A stretch of DNA of 64,000 nucleotides from Acidimicrobiia bacterium (GCA_022819505.1 JAJEHD010000001.1:45194-109193); one strand, 5' to 3'; shown: positions 24,005-32,909, numbered from the stretch's first letter. Notes: generated from the letters alone by a model not told the origin. Program-made: numbers and translations.

Positions 24005-25138
24005 TCACCGCCTCTTCTTCTTGCGGGGACGAGGGGGAATGGCGCCCGACGCCGGCGTTGCCGCGGGCCTGGATCCCGACCCGCCCCGGCGAGCGGTCGC
24101 CGATCTCTTGGCTGCGGCCGATGTGCCCAGCACCGCGTCGTCCACCGCGACGGTGCGGGTCGGGCCGCCGCCTGCGGCGCCGCGCAGGCGGATCCTCTCG
24201 GCAATCTCGACGTAGGCGGGCTCCCGCTCCTTCATCTTGGCCACCACCGCAGCTGCTACGAACAACGAAGAATAGGTGCCCACGATGATCCCCACCAGCA
24301 GAGCGATGGCGAACTCCTGCAGGGTCACCGCGCCGAGCACGAACGAGCCGATCACCAGCATCGACGCCACCGGGATCATCGACGTGATCGAGGTGTTGAC
24401 GGAACGCATCAGCACCTGGTTGAGCGACAGGTTCATCATCTCGGTGTAGGTGTACCGGCCGGTGGCCGACACCCGGCCGACGACCTCGCGCACCTTGTCG
24501 TAGACCACGATGGTGTCATAGAGCGAGTAGCCCATGATGGTGAGGAACGCGATGACGGTGGCCGGCGTGATCTCGAACTGGAACAGCGAGTAGAAGCCCA
24601 CCGACAGCACGATGTCGTGGGCCACCGCCAGCAGCGCCCCGACGGCCATCCTCCATTCGAGCCTGATCGCGATGTAGACGGCGACGAGAGCGAAGAACAC
24701 GATCAGAGCGATCTGGGCATTGGAGGTCGTCTCGGAGCCCCACGACGGGCCCACGGTGGTGACGCTGACATCGTTGCCGGTCACGCCGGTCAGTTCGGCC
24801 AGGGCGTTGCGAACGCTGTCGACCGCCTCGGGCCCCTCGATGTCGGCCCGCACCCGGACGGTGTCGCCGCCGACCGTCTGGATCTTGGCGTCGGCCGCGC
24901 CGGTGGCCCGCAGGGCGTCCCGCACCTCCCCCACCGACAGCCCCGGCGCGGGCACCTCCCAGGAAGTGCCCCCCTCGAACTCGATGCCCAGGTCCACACC
25001 TCGCACTGCGAAGCTGCCGAGACTGATCACCACCGCGGCCAGCGAGCCGATCAGGGCCCGCCTCCAGAGACCGGGGAAGTCGATCTGGTGCTCCCCGCGG
25101 TACGCGGCACCCAGCCAGCGCAACCACCGGCCCGTCAC
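24005..25138 (-). CDS. secF: Protein translocase subunit SecF
   Basis: A 377-aa inner-membrane partner of SecD that uses the proton gradient to help complete Sec export. The N-terminal membrane segment is followed by the family signature VDLGIEFEGGTSWEV, a periplasmic loop, and five transmembrane segments including IAFLTIMGYSLYDTIVVYDKVRE. The C-terminus is long, basic and Lys/Arg-rich. The GTG at 25138 overlaps the secD stop (GTGA), so the pair is co-translated. An upstream extension to 25939 lies inside secD and is rejected. Confidence 0.95.
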   Translation of the reverse strand: MTGRWLRWLGAAYRGEHQIDFPGLWRRALIGSLAAVVISLGSFAVRGVDLGIEFEGGTSWEVPAPGLSVGEVRDALRATGAADAKIQTVGGDTVRVRADIEGPEAVDSVRNALAELTGVTGNDVSVTTVGPSWGSETTSNAQIALIVFFALVAVYIAIRLEWRMAVGALLAVAHDIVLSVGFYSLFQFEITPATVIAFLTIMGYSLYDTIVVYDKVREVVGRVSATGRYTYTEMMNLSLNQVLMRSVNTSITSMIPVASMLVIGSFVLGAVTLQEFAIALLVGIIVGTYSSLFVAAAVVAKMKEREPAYVEIAERIRLRGAAGGGPTRTVAVDDAVLGTSAAAKRSATARRGGSGSRPAATPASGAIPPRPRKKKRR

Positions 25139-26580
25139 GGTGCCGCCCCCGGCTGCCCGGCCCCCGACTTGGCGAGGGAGGCGGGTATTCCGAAGCGTCC
25201 CGGATGGGCGTACAGGCCCGAGCCCCGCGACAGAAGGCCGATCAGCGGCCCCATGAAGAAGTACGTCGCGATCAGGTCGAGGATGGTGGCCAGCCCCAGG
25301 TAGAGGGCGAAGCCCCTCACCGGGCCGGAGGTCAACCAGTACAGGACCCCGGCCGCGATCAGCGAGGCGAAGTCGGCCTTGACGATGGTCGAGTACGCCA
25401 CCGGGAAGGCACGGTCTACCGCCGAGCGCAACGTCCGGCCCGAGCGCACGTCCTCCTTGAGGTGCTCGAAGTAGACGACATTGGAGTCGACCGACACGCC
25501 GATGGCCACGATGAGGCCGGTCACTCCGGCCAGGGTCAGCGCCAGCCCCTGCGACTCTCCGAGCCAGGCGATGATCGTCCACAGCATGGCCCCCGACAAC
25601 GCCAGGCTGGCGATGGCCACCAGGCCGAGCAGGCGGTAGTACACGATCAGGTAGGCCGATACCAGCGCGAGCCCGATGAGTCCTGCGACCACACCGGCGG
25701 CGAGGGCGTCGGTGCCCAGCGACGCCGACACGATCTGGCTCTGCTGGGCCTCCAGCTCCACGGGGAGGGCGCCGTAGTCCAGCACCAGGGCGAGATCTCT
25801 GGCCTCGTCCTCGGTGAACCGACCCGAGATCGTGATCTCGGAACGCTCGAACGGGGAGAACACGACGCTGTCGGCTTGGACCGCCGGCGCGCTCACCACC
25901 TCGTTGTCGAGTTCGATGGCCACTTGCCCGGTGGGACACGACAGGTCACGGCCGTGGCATCGGCGGCTCACCGCGTTGAACAGGTCGATGCCCTCGGATC
26001 CCGGCTTGAAGGTGGGCGCGACGTGCCAGCCGATGAAGGAGTGGAACTGGGCGACGGCACCCTCGAGGCTGTCGCCGGCGACCGCGCTGGGTCCAAGCCG
26101 GTAGCGGGCCACGATGTTCCGGTTTTCGTCGTAGTTGGGGAGTATCACCTCGGCGCCGGCGGGGGCCTCGCCCTCGGTGAGGGCGTACAGGCCGGCGAGG
26201 GGGTCGTCGGCGGCCGCCGCGGCGTAGTCCTCCTCGCCGAGCACGCTGAGCACGGGACGGAACCGCAGCTCCGCGGTCTGGCCCACCAGGTCGAGCGCCC
26301 GCTGCTGCTCGTCGACGCCGGGAAGCTGGACGAGGATGTTGCCTCCCTGGGTGGATATTTCGGGCTCGGCGACGCCGAGACCGTCGACGCGGTTGCGGAT
26401 GATCTCCACCGCCACTTCCAACTCCTCGGGCTCCGGGGCCCGGGTCGGCTCCAGCACCACGCTGGCGCCGCCCTGCAGGTCGAGGCCGAGAAGGGGCTCG
26501 TTGCCGGAGGCCAGCGTGTAGACCACGCCGCCGACGGCAACCCCGATGATGGCGATCACGTAGACGAGCTTGCGGCGCAC
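25135..26580 (-). CDS. secD: Protein translocase subunit SecD
   Basis: A 481-aa membrane protein of the SecDF-YajC complex. The first transmembrane helix is followed by GLDLQGGASVVLEP, the SecD hallmark, then the P1 head domain and the motif VEIIRNRVDGLGVAEPEISTQG. The C-terminal half has six membrane segments with VDSNVVYFEHLKEDVRSGR. It is shorter than E. coli SecD, as usual in actinobacteria. It lies between yajC and secF in the standard order and is coupled to secF by a 4-bp overlap. Confidence 0.95.
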   Translation of the reverse strand: MRRKLVYVIAIIGVAVGGVVYTLASGNEPLLGLDLQGGASVVLEPTRAPEPEELEVAVEIIRNRVDGLGVAEPEISTQGGNILVQLPGVDEQQRALDLVGQTAELRFRPVLSVLGEEDYAAAAADDPLAGLYALTEGEAPAGAEVILPNYDENRNIVARYRLGPSAVAGDSLEGAVAQFHSFIGWHVAPTFKPGSEGIDLFNAVSRRCHGRDLSCPTGQVAIELDNEVVSAPAVQADSVVFSPFERSEITISGRFTEDEARDLALVLDYGALPVELEAQQSQIVSASLGTDALAAGVVAGLIGLALVSAYLIVYYRLLGLVAIASLALSGAMLWTIIAWLGESQGLALTLAGVTGLIVAIGVSVDSNVVYFEHLKEDVRSGRTLRSAVDRAFPVAYSTIVKADFASLIAAGVLYWLTSGPVRGFALYLGLATILDLIATYFFMGPLIGLLSRGSGLYAHPGRFGIPASLAKSGAGQPGAAP

Positions 26581-26621
26581 GGCGCCTCCCGCGGTCTCGC
26601 CGGTCGTTCGGTGGAAACGCC

Positions 26622-26942
26622 CTAGGACTCGTCGTCCGCCGGGTCGTCGCCGGCTTCGTCGTCGGCTTCAGCGACGTCGTCGGCAGGTTCGGCCACCTTG
26701 CCGGCCACCGAGTCCCGGGAGAGCTTCAACTCGACGTCGGGGGCCACCTCGAGCCATACCACGGCCTCCTCGACCTCGACCACCACGCCGTGGATGCCGG
26801 CGTTGGTCACCACCTCGTCGCCGACTTGCAGGGAGCGCACCAACTCCCGGCGAGCCTTCTCCCGCTTCTGCTGGGGACGCAGCAGCAGGTAGTAGAACGC
26901 GCCGATGACGAGAATGAGGAAGAAGAAGGAACCGATATCCAT
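26622..26942 (-). CDS. yajC: Preprotein translocase accessory subunit YajC
   Basis: A 106-aa protein: one N-terminal transmembrane helix (FFFLILVIGAFYYLLL), then RPQQKREKARRELVRSL and GDEVVTNAGIHGVVVEVEE, the standard YajC pattern. The last 25 residues are strongly acidic. It precedes secD in the same direction and probably shares its transcript. Length and motifs are normal for the family. Confidence 0.93.
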   Translation of the reverse strand: MDIGSFFFLILVIGAFYYLLLRPQQKREKARRELVRSLQVGDEVVTNAGIHGVVVEVEEAVVWLEVAPDVELKLSRDSVAGKVAEPADDVAEADDEAGDDPADDES

Positions 26943-26951
26943 TCCCCGAGC

Positions 26952-28064
26952 CTATTCCCACACGCGGCTGACGCCTGCGCGCAACTCGTCGAATGTCCCG
27001 GCCCGCACCGCGGCCCGCACCCGATCCATGAGGCGCAGCAGCCATGCCAGGTTGTGGAGGGTGACGAGCCGGGCCGCGGTGGGCTCGTGGGTCGCCAGCA
27101 GATGCCGGAGGTAGCCCCGTGACCAGCGGCCGGCCGGGCTGTCGGGAAAGGAGGGGTCGAGGGACTCGTCGCTGCCGGCATGGCGGGCGGCCGAGAGGTT
27201 GTACCGGCCGGCGTCGCTGAGAACCGTGCCGTGACGGCCCAGACGGGTGGGCAGGACGCAGTCGAACATGTCGATGCCGCGGGCGACGGCCTCCACGATG
27301 CCCACCGGGTCGCCCAGGCCCATGAAGTACCGGGGGCTGTCGGCGGGAAGAACGGCAGTGCAGGCCTCCAGGGCGGCCAGCATCGCCGGTCGCTCCTCGC
27401 CGACCGACAGCCCTCCCACCGCATACCCGTCGAAGCCGATCTCCACGGTCCGTTCGGCAGACTCGCGCCGCAGGTCGGCCTCGGCGCCGCCCTGGACGAT
27501 GCCGAACTGGCACTGGCGCTGCGCCGCGTCCGGGTGGGCTGCGAACGCGTCACGGCCCCGCCGGGCCCATGCCGCGGTGCGTTGGACCGCCTCCTCCAGG
27601 ACCGGGCGCTCCGCCACCGCGGAAGGGCACACGTCGAGCACCATGGTGATGTCGGCGCCGATGAGCGCCTGCTCGGTCACCGCCTCCTCGGGCGTGAGCC
27701 GGCAGGGCGAGCCGTCGTAGACCGACGCGAAGCTGGCGCCCTCGTCGTCCACGGCGGGATCCAGCGAGTAGATCTGGTACCCACCCGAGTCGGTGAGCAC
27801 ATGACCCGACCAGTTGGCGAAGCCGTGGATGCCGCCCAGGCGGGCCACGGTCTCGGACCCGGGTCGCAGCATCAGGTGGTAGGTGTTGGCCAGCACCACC
27901 TCCACGCCCAGAGACTCCAGGTCCGACGAGTCGAGGTGCTTCACCGCGCCCCTGGTGCCCACCGGCATGAAGCACGGCGTGGCGAAACTGCCCCGTGCGG
28001 TGGTGACCGTCCCGGTGCGAGCCTCGCCGTCCGACGCCTCGAGTTCGAAGACAGCGGCCGCCAC
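26952..28064 (-). CDS. tgt: Queuine tRNA-ribosyltransferase homologue lacking zinc-site cysteines
   Basis: A 370-aa TIM-barrel enzyme of the Tgt family, which exchanges guanine-34 of GUN tRNAs for preQ1. The general acid region HVLTDSGGYQIYSL, the substrate motif VGGLSVGEE and the nucleophile loop MFDCVLPTRLGR (Asp268) are all present. The zinc site is not: the positions equivalent to E. coli Cys302, Cys304 and Cys307 are Phe306, Asp308 and Ala311 (FPDSPA), while the fourth ligand His337 (TLHNL) remains, with exactly the E. coli spacing. The fold may be stabilised otherwise or the enzyme may be altered. The start is GTG 28064. queA lies upstream. Confidence 0.88.
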   Translation of the reverse strand: MAAAVFELEASDGEARTGTVTTARGSFATPCFMPVGTRGAVKHLDSSDLESLGVEVVLANTYHLMLRPGSETVARLGGIHGFANWSGHVLTDSGGYQIYSLDPAVDDEGASFASVYDGSPCRLTPEEAVTEQALIGADITMVLDVCPSAVAERPVLEEAVQRTAAWARRGRDAFAAHPDAAQRQCQFGIVQGGAEADLRRESAERTVEIGFDGYAVGGLSVGEERPAMLAALEACTAVLPADSPRYFMGLGDPVGIVEAVARGIDMFDCVLPTRLGRHGTVLSDAGRYNLSAARHAGSDESLDPSFPDSPAGRWSRGYLRHLLATHEPTAARLVTLHNLAWLLRLMDRVRAAVRAGTFDELRAGVSRVWE

Positions 28065-28077
28065 TACGGCCCCCAGA

Positions 28078-28116
28078 CGAAATTGGCGACCAAATGGGCG
28101 TCAGGTACCCAATTCG
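28078..28116. other. AT-rich patch with a short inverted repeat in the tgt-queA gap
   Basis: The 97-bp gap (28065-28161) holds an AT-rich stretch unlike the flanking DNA. AATTGG at 28081-28086 pairs with CCAATT at 28109-28114, with weaker pairing outside (CGA/CG). It probably contains the promoter or leader of tgt. It is reminiscent of, but not alignable with, the AT-rich R2 repeats. Confidence 0.3.
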
Positions 28117-28161
28117 TGCACATATTCCGGCCTAGCCCCACACCGCGGCCGCACAAGCCCA

Positions 28162-29277
28162 TCACGACGCTCGGTCGGTCGGGGCGACCGGCTCGGAGCG
28201 GGACACGAACATGGCGTCGCCGAAGGACAGGAACCGGTAGCCGTGTTGGAGCGCGGCCGAGTACAGCGTGCGCCAGCGGGGCCCGACGAACGCGTCGAGC
28301 AGGCACAGCAGGGTCGAGCGAGGCATGTGGAGGTTGGTCATGAGCGCGTCGACGATCCTCCACTGGTACGGCCTGCGGATGAACAGGCTGGTCCGGCCCG
28401 ACGCCTCGCCTGTGGCCGCCCACGTCTCCAGGCAGCGTACGACGGTCGTTCCCACGGCCACCACCCGCTCGGCTCGGCCCAGCACGTGCTGGACATCCTC
28501 GGGCACCCGGTAGCGCTCGGTGTGCATGACGTGATCGTCGAGGCGGGCCGCGGTGATGGGCCGGAAAGTGTCGAGGCCGACGGCCAAGTCCACGGCGACC
28601 ACCTCGACGCCCGAGTCGCGCACCCGGTCCAGCAACTGCTCGGTGAAGTGCAGGCCCGCGGTCGGAGCCGCGGCGGACGAGGGCGTGCGGGAATACACCG
28701 TCTGGTAACGCTCGGGGTCGTCGATGCTGCCGGAGATGTAGGGCGGCAGGGGGATGTCGCCGATCTCGTCGAGCACCGCCAGCAAGGGACGACCGCCGGT
28801 GCGGACCCGCACGACGCGGCGTCCCTCCCCCAAGTCGTCGCCGATCTCGACACCGACCGGACCGTCCCCGGAGTCGCCACGCATGCCGACATCGGCCGGA
28901 GCGACCGGGTGCTCGGGCGAGACGACCTCACCGAGGCGCAGTCGCCGTGACGGCCGCACTAGGGCCTCCCAGTCTCCGTCGTCGCGCTCGTGCAGCAAGA
29001 GCACCTCCACCGCTCCCCCGGTGGCCCGGCGCAGCCGCAGACGGGCCGGAAGCACGCGGGTGTCGTTGACCACCACGACGTCGCCGGGGCCGACCAGCTC
29101 CGGAAGGTCGCTGACACGGAGATGCGACACCTGGTCGCCGTGGTCCACCAGCAGCCGGGCCGCGTCCCGGGGCTCGAACGGCGCCTGGGCGATGGCGGTG
29201 GGCGGCAGCTCGTAGTCCAGGTCATCAGGCGTGACCGGCGCAGCCGCGGCCGCCCGCCGGTCCTCGGTTGCGGGCAC
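28162..29277 (-). CDS. queA: tRNA S-adenosylmethionine ribosyltransferase-isomerase
   Basis: A 371-aa enzyme that transfers the ribosyl part of S-adenosylmethionine to preQ1-34 in tRNA, giving epoxyqueuosine, the step after Tgt. Typical blocks are DDLDYELPPTAIAQAP, VVVNDTRVLPARLRLRR, LPPYISG, YQTVYSRTPSSAAAPTAGLHFT and the late NLHMPRSTLLCLLDAFVG. The start is GTG 29277 with a modest GAGACG upstream; this gives a slightly long N-terminus. Pairing with tgt confirms the pathway; the final reductase (QueG/QueH) is not in the window. Confidence 0.95.
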   Translation of the reverse strand: MPATEDRRAAAAAPVTPDDLDYELPPTAIAQAPFEPRDAARLLVDHGDQVSHLRVSDLPELVGPGDVVVVNDTRVLPARLRLRRATGGAVEVLLLHERDDGDWEALVRPSRRLRLGEVVSPEHPVAPADVGMRGDSGDGPVGVEIGDDLGEGRRVVRVRTGGRPLLAVLDEIGDIPLPPYISGSIDDPERYQTVYSRTPSSAAAPTAGLHFTEQLLDRVRDSGVEVVAVDLAVGLDTFRPITAARLDDHVMHTERYRVPEDVQHVLGRAERVVAVGTTVVRCLETWAATGEASGRTSLFIRRPYQWRIVDALMTNLHMPRSTLLCLLDAFVGPRWRTLYSAALQHGYRFLSFGDAMFVSRSEPVAPTDRAS

Positions 29278-29299
29278 GGGCGTCTCGGATCGAGTTCGG

Positions 29300-29566
29300 C
29301 TAGAGGTGCCGGACGCCCTTCACCGTGACGCCGGGAACCGTCTCGATGTCGTTGACGGCCGACTCGATGGCTTCCGCCAGCGTCGGCGCCTCACGGTCGA
29401 ACTCGACGGAGGTGTGCCGGATCGTGGCATCGGAGCAGCCCGCCTCGTACAGGGCGTCGATCATCTCCCAGTCCAACAGATCGGCGCCCTCGGTCTCGAT
29501 CTCGAAGTGGTGCACACTGGTGGCTCGCTCCGCTACGGCGTGCTCCGGCGCCCGGGCTGTGCTCAT
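29300..29566 (-). CDS. Small protein, probable antitoxin partner of the HicA-like gene upstream
   Basis: An 88-aa acidic protein with VHHFEIETEGADLLDWEM, then DALYEAGCSDATIRHT, VEFDREAPTLAEAIESAV and NDIETVPGVTV. I recall this D-x-LYEAGC-DAT / FDREA-LEAI-SAI-D-E pattern from small actinobacterial proteins encoded beside short HPNKEI...SHAWGR proteins. Its ATG overlaps the stop of just such a frame (29563-29820) by 4 bp, toxin-first order as in hicAB. Antitoxin function is inference. It lies between ruvB and queA, and the frame itself is intact. Confidence 0.6.
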   Translation of the reverse strand: MSTARAPEHAVAERATSVHHFEIETEGADLLDWEMIDALYEAGCSDATIRHTSVEFDREAPTLAEAIESAVNDIETVPGVTVKGVRHL

Positions 29567-29820
29567 GATGTCTCGCTCCTGCGCTCGCAGCGCCTGATCG
29601 CGGACCGTAGTCTACGCGCTTCGCGATGCGCAACGGCCGGCGTCTGGTACACGGACAGAGTGCATTCGAGATGCCCGAGCGGGCAATCGGCCCGGGCCCA
29701 AGCGTGGCTGCTCCGGCCTGCCGCGAGATGGATGATTCAGCCGGCAGCCTCCATCTCCCGCACCGCCGCCTCGATCTCCTTGTTCGGATGGCGCGGTCGT
29801 GGCTGGCGCGATCGTGGCAT
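29563..29820 (-). pseudogene. HicA-like toxin gene interrupted by a single in-frame TGA
   Basis: From ATG 29820 the frame reads HPNKEIEAAVREMEAAG, then a TGA (29739-29737), then continues without another stop for 57 codons (GRSSHAWARADCP, SVYQTPAVAHREAR, LRSAIRRCERR) to a TGA that overlaps the next gene's ATG (ATGA). In HicA-like proteins a Trp follows the Gly at this point (GW), so TGG to TGA is the simplest explanation. The SSHAW segment corresponds to the G-S-H catalytic region of HicA-type RNA-cleaving toxins. The total of 86 codons is the normal size. The rest of the frame shows little decay, so the mutation looks recent or tolerated. Confidence 0.6.
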
Positions 29821-29835
29821 CGATCGGGCCGGCAG

Positions 29836-30939
29836 TCAGGTGAACAGGCCGGGCTGGGCGTCCGGGTCGGCCTGGGGTGCCTCCAGGCCGAGATGCACCC
29901 AGGCGGCTGCGGTCGCCACCCGGCCTCTGGGCGTGCGCATCAACAGCCCCTGCTGGATGAGGTACGGCTCGTAGACGTCCTCGACGGTCTCGGTCGGCTC
30001 GCTCACCGCGATGGCCAGCGTGGACAGTCCCACCGGACCGCCGCCGAAGTTGCTGCAGACCGCCTCCAGCACCCCCCTAGATGCCCGGTCCAGTCCCAGC
30101 TCGTCGACCCCGAAGAAGTCCAGCCCGTCGGCCGCGACCTTGGCGTCGACGCGGCCGTCGCGGTGCACCTCGGAGAAGTCGCGGACCTGCCGGAGCAGGC
30201 GGTTGGCTATCCGTGGGGTGCCCCGGGCCCGGCGGGCGATCTCGGCTGCGCCGGCGGTGTCGGTGGCGACGTCGAGGATCCCCGCGGTGCGCTCGGTGAT
30301 CGACACCAGGTCGTCGACGGTGTAGAAGTCGAGCCGGGCCACCAGCCCGAAGCGGTCGCGCAGCGGGCCGGTGATCAGGCCGGTGCGGGTGGTTGCGCCC
30401 ACGAGGGTGAACGGGGCCAGATCCAGCGGGATGGAACGGGCGGCGGGGCCCTTGCCCAGCACGATGTCGATGCGGAAGTCCTCCATGGCCGGATAGAGCA
30501 CCTCCTCCACCGGCCGGGGGAGGCGATGGATCTCGTCGATGAAGAGCACATCGCCGGACTCGAGCTTGGTGAGCATGGCTGCCAGGTCGCCAGCCCGCTC
30601 CAGCGCTGGTCCCGAGGTGGTCTGGAGGTGGGCGCCGAGTTCATTGGCGACTATGTGGGCCAGCGTGGTCTTGCCTAGGCCGGGCGGGCCCGCGAACAGC
30701 AGATGGTCGACCGGCTCGCGGCGCTTGCGGGCCGCTCCGAGCAGCACGTCGAGGTGTCCCTTGAGCTCGCTCTGGCCGACGAACTCCTCAAGGCTGCGGG
30801 GCCGCAGCGCAGCCTCGCCGAGGCGGTCCGACGGCAGCCGGTCCGGCGACATCAGCTCGCGGTCGTCAGCCTCCTGCGGGCCGGGCTCGACCGCGGCAGC
30901 ATCGCCGGGCGGCCGGGCCAGGATCTCGGAGCGGGACAT
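29836..30939 (-). CDS. ruvB: Holliday junction branch migration DNA helicase RuvB
   Basis: A 367-aa AAA+ motor that drives branch migration with RuvA. The N-terminus [20 protein letters not shown], Walker [18 protein letters not shown], Walker [25 protein letters not shown], sensor [18 protein letters not shown] and the C-terminal winged-helix block are all present. An ATG at 30939 starts the protein; the first 30 residues are a variable extension. It follows ruvA by 25 bp in the standard ruvC-ruvA-ruvB order. Confidence 0.97.
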   Translation of the reverse strand: MSRSEILARPPGDAAAVEPGPQEADDRELMSPDRLPSDRLGEAALRPRSLEEFVGQSELKGHLDVLLGAARKRREPVDHLLFAGPPGLGKTTLAHIVANELGAHLQTTSGPALERAGDLAAMLTKLESGDVLFIDEIHRLPRPVEEVLYPAMEDFRIDIVLGKGPAARSIPLDLAPFTLVGATTRTGLITGPLRDRFGLVARLDFYTVDDLVSITERTAGILDVATDTAGAAEIARRARGTPRIANRLLRQVRDFSEVHRDGRVDAKVAADGLDFFGVDELGLDRASRGVLEAVCSNFGGGPVGLSTLAIAVSEPTETVEDVYEPYLIQQGLLMRTPRGRVATAAAWVHLGLEAPQADPDAQPGLFT

Positions 30940-30964
30940 GGCGGGACCCTACGCCCTCAGAGCC

Positions 30965-31573
30965 TCAGGCCACACCGGCCAGCCGCCGCAGCGCCTCACG
31001 CAGCAGCAGGCCGGCGTCGTCGGCGGCGGGCAGGTCGGCAAGGACGGCCCTGATCTCCTCGGTGCCGTAGCCCAGCCCGTCGAGAGCGGCCCGCACGTCG
31101 GTGCGGGCATCGTCAGGAGCGGCGGCGGGCGCGGACCCGTTGGTGGCGGGGGGTGCCTCCATCTCAGGCAGGTCGAGGCGCGACTTGAGCTCGACCAGCA
31201 TTCGCACCGCGGTCTTGGGACCCACTCCCGGCACCAGGCACAGCATGTCCACATCGTCGGTGGCCACCGCCCGGCGGAGCCCGTCAGGATCGTGGACGGC
31301 GAGGATCGACAGCGCCATCGTCGGCCCCACGCCGCGGGCGCCGATGAGTGCCTCGAACGTCCGCCTTTCGTCCAGCGTCGAGAAGCCGTACAGCATCTGG
31401 GCGTCCTCGCGCACGATGTGGCTGGTGTGGACGAACACCTCAGAGCCCGGCGCGCCCGCGGCGGCAGCCGTCCTGGGCGTGGCCTGCACCCGGTAGCCGA
31501 CCCCGGATACCTCCACCACCAGCTCGGCGTCCGGCGATCGGGACAGCAGCACCCCCCGCAGCGACCCGATCAT
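30965..31573 (-). CDS. ruvA: Holliday junction branch migration complex subunit RuvA
   Basis: A 202-aa four-way-junction binding protein. It begins MIGSLRGVLLSRSPDAELVV, followed by VHTSHIVREDAQMLYGFSTLDERRTFE, the helix-hairpin-helix regions (RGVGPTMALSIL and VPGVGPKTAVRMLVELK) and a C-terminal RuvB-binding helix domain with ALDGLGYGTEEIRAVLADL. ATG 31573 overlaps the ruvC stop by 4 bp; the in-frame extension to 31651 lies inside ruvC and is rejected. Confidence 0.96.
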   Translation of the reverse strand: MIGSLRGVLLSRSPDAELVVEVSGVGYRVQATPRTAAAAGAPGSEVFVHTSHIVREDAQMLYGFSTLDERRTFEALIGARGVGPTMALSILAVHDPDGLRRAVATDDVDMLCLVPGVGPKTAVRMLVELKSRLDLPEMEAPPATNGSAPAAAPDDARTDVRAALDGLGYGTEEIRAVLADLPAADDAGLLLREALRRLAGVA

Positions 31574-32094
31574 CGGGCGCCGCTCCCCACCGCAGCCCGC
31601 CCGGGCCGGTCCGGCGGCACCGCGGAGGGTCCCATGCGGGCCAGGTGACACAGCGCCACCGCCACCGCGTCGGCGGCATCGGCCGGCTTTAGCAGCTCCC
31701 CGAGGCCGAGCAGGACCCGGACCATCTCGGCCATCTGCTGCTTGTCGGCGCCACCCCAGCCGGCCACCGCCTCCTTGACCTCGTTGGGCGAGTACTCCAC
31801 CACCTCGCAGCCGGCCGCGGCCGACTCCGCCATCACCACGCCCACGGCCTGCCCCACTGACATGGCGGTGGCCACATTCCGCTGGAACAGCACCCGCTCC
31901 ACCGCGACCACATCGGGCCGCAGCTCGGCGATCAGCGAGCGAACGTCGGCCTGCAGCTCCGCCAGCCGGGATGCCCGGTCCATGTCGGCGGGCGTGCTCA
32001 GGACCCCGGCCGCCTCGGCCGCCGGGCGGCGGCCCCGGCGCACCGCGCCGTACCCGCAGCGCGACAGCCCCGGGTCGATGCCCAATACGAACAT
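31570..32094 (-). CDS. ruvC: Crossover junction endodeoxyribonuclease RuvC
   Basis: A 174-aa Holliday junction resolvase of RNase H fold. Catalytic acidic residues are visible: Asp7 in VLGIDPGLSRCGYG, Glu in VVAVERVLFQRNVATAMSVGQA, and the Asp pair in ADAADAVAVALCHL near the end. DNA-binding residues of YSPNEVKEAVAGWGGADKQQM are conserved. It starts at ATG 32094 and is coupled to ruvA. A normal family length. Confidence 0.96.
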   Translation of the reverse strand: MFVLGIDPGLSRCGYGAVRRGRRPAAEAAGVLSTPADMDRASRLAELQADVRSLIAELRPDVVAVERVLFQRNVATAMSVGQAVGVVMAESAAAGCEVVEYSPNEVKEAVAGWGGADKQQMAEMVRVLLGLGELLKPADAADAVAVALCHLARMGPSAVPPDRPGRAAVGSGAR

Positions 32095-32145
32095 GTGCGC
32101 GACTCTATTGACACCCTGGGACGAGTTCGCGGATGGCCGCGGTGT

Positions 32146-32898
32146 CTAGCCGGCCAGTTCCTCTATGAGGTCGTCGCCGATGTCGAAGTTGCTGTGCACG
32201 TCCTGCACGTCGTCGAGGTCATCGATGAGGTCCATCAGCTTCAGCACCGACCGGGCGGTGCCGGGCTCGGTCACCGCCACCGTGCTGCTGGGCAGCATCG
32301 TCAGATCGGCGCTGGCGAAGGAGATCTCGGCCTCGGCCAGCGCGTCGCGGACCGCGTTGAGGTCGCCGGGGTCGGTGGTGACCCGCCACATGTCTCCCTC
32401 GGCATCGAGGTCCTCGGCGCCGGCGTCGAGCACGACCATCATCAAGTCGTCCTCACTGGCCTCGGCCGACGGCACCAGCACGAGGCCCTTGCGCTCGAAC
32501 TGCCAGGCGACCGAGCCGGGCTCCGCCAGCGAGCCGCCGTTGCGGGTGAGCGTGCTGCGGACCTCGCTGCCGGTGCGGTTGCGGTTGTCGGTGAGGCACT
32601 CGATGTAGAGCGCCACGCCTCCGGGGGCGTACCCCTCGTAGGTGACCGACTCGTAGCTGACGCCCTCGAGCTCGCCGGTTCCTCGCTTCACGGCCCGCTC
32701 GATGGTGTCCAGCGGGACCGAGTTGTCGCGGGCCTTCTGGTACATGGTCCGCAGCGTCGGGTTGGCGTCAGGATCCCCGCCACCCTGCCGGGCGGCTACC
32801 TCAACCTGCTTGATCAGCTTGGCGAACAGCTTGCCCCGCTTGGCGTCGGCCGCGCCCTTGCGGTGCTTGATGGTCGCCCACTTGCTGTGCCCGCTCAC
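32146..32898 (-). CDS. YebC/PmpR family transcriptional or translational regulator
   Basis: A 250-aa protein of the YebC family, beginning MSGHSKWATIKHRKGAADAKRG, with AARQGGGDPDANPTLRTMYQKARDN and DVQDVHSNFDI at the end. Family members bind DNA in some bacteria and aid translation of proline-rich stretches in others. The start is GTG 32898. It precedes ruvC in the same direction, as in most bacteria. Everything in the sequence is standard for the family. Confidence 0.93.
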   Translation of the reverse strand: MSGHSKWATIKHRKGAADAKRGKLFAKLIKQVEVAARQGGGDPDANPTLRTMYQKARDNSVPLDTIERAVKRGTGELEGVSYESVTYEGYAPGGVALYIECLTDNRNRTGSEVRSTLTRNGGSLAEPGSVAWQFERKGLVLVPSAEASEDDLMMVVLDAGAEDLDAEGDMWRVTTDPGDLNAVRDALAEAEISFASADLTMLPSSTVAVTEPGTARSVLKLMDLIDDLDDVQDVHSNFDIGDDLIEELAG

Positions 32899-32909
32899 GG
32901 CGCAGCATG

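Noticed and set aside
29737..29739. TGA in the HicA-like gene as selenocysteine or a reassigned Trp codon
   Set aside because: TGA clearly ends many genes here (for example in ATGA overlaps), the family residue is Trp rather than Cys, and no hairpin of SECIS type was evident. A nonsense mutation is simpler.
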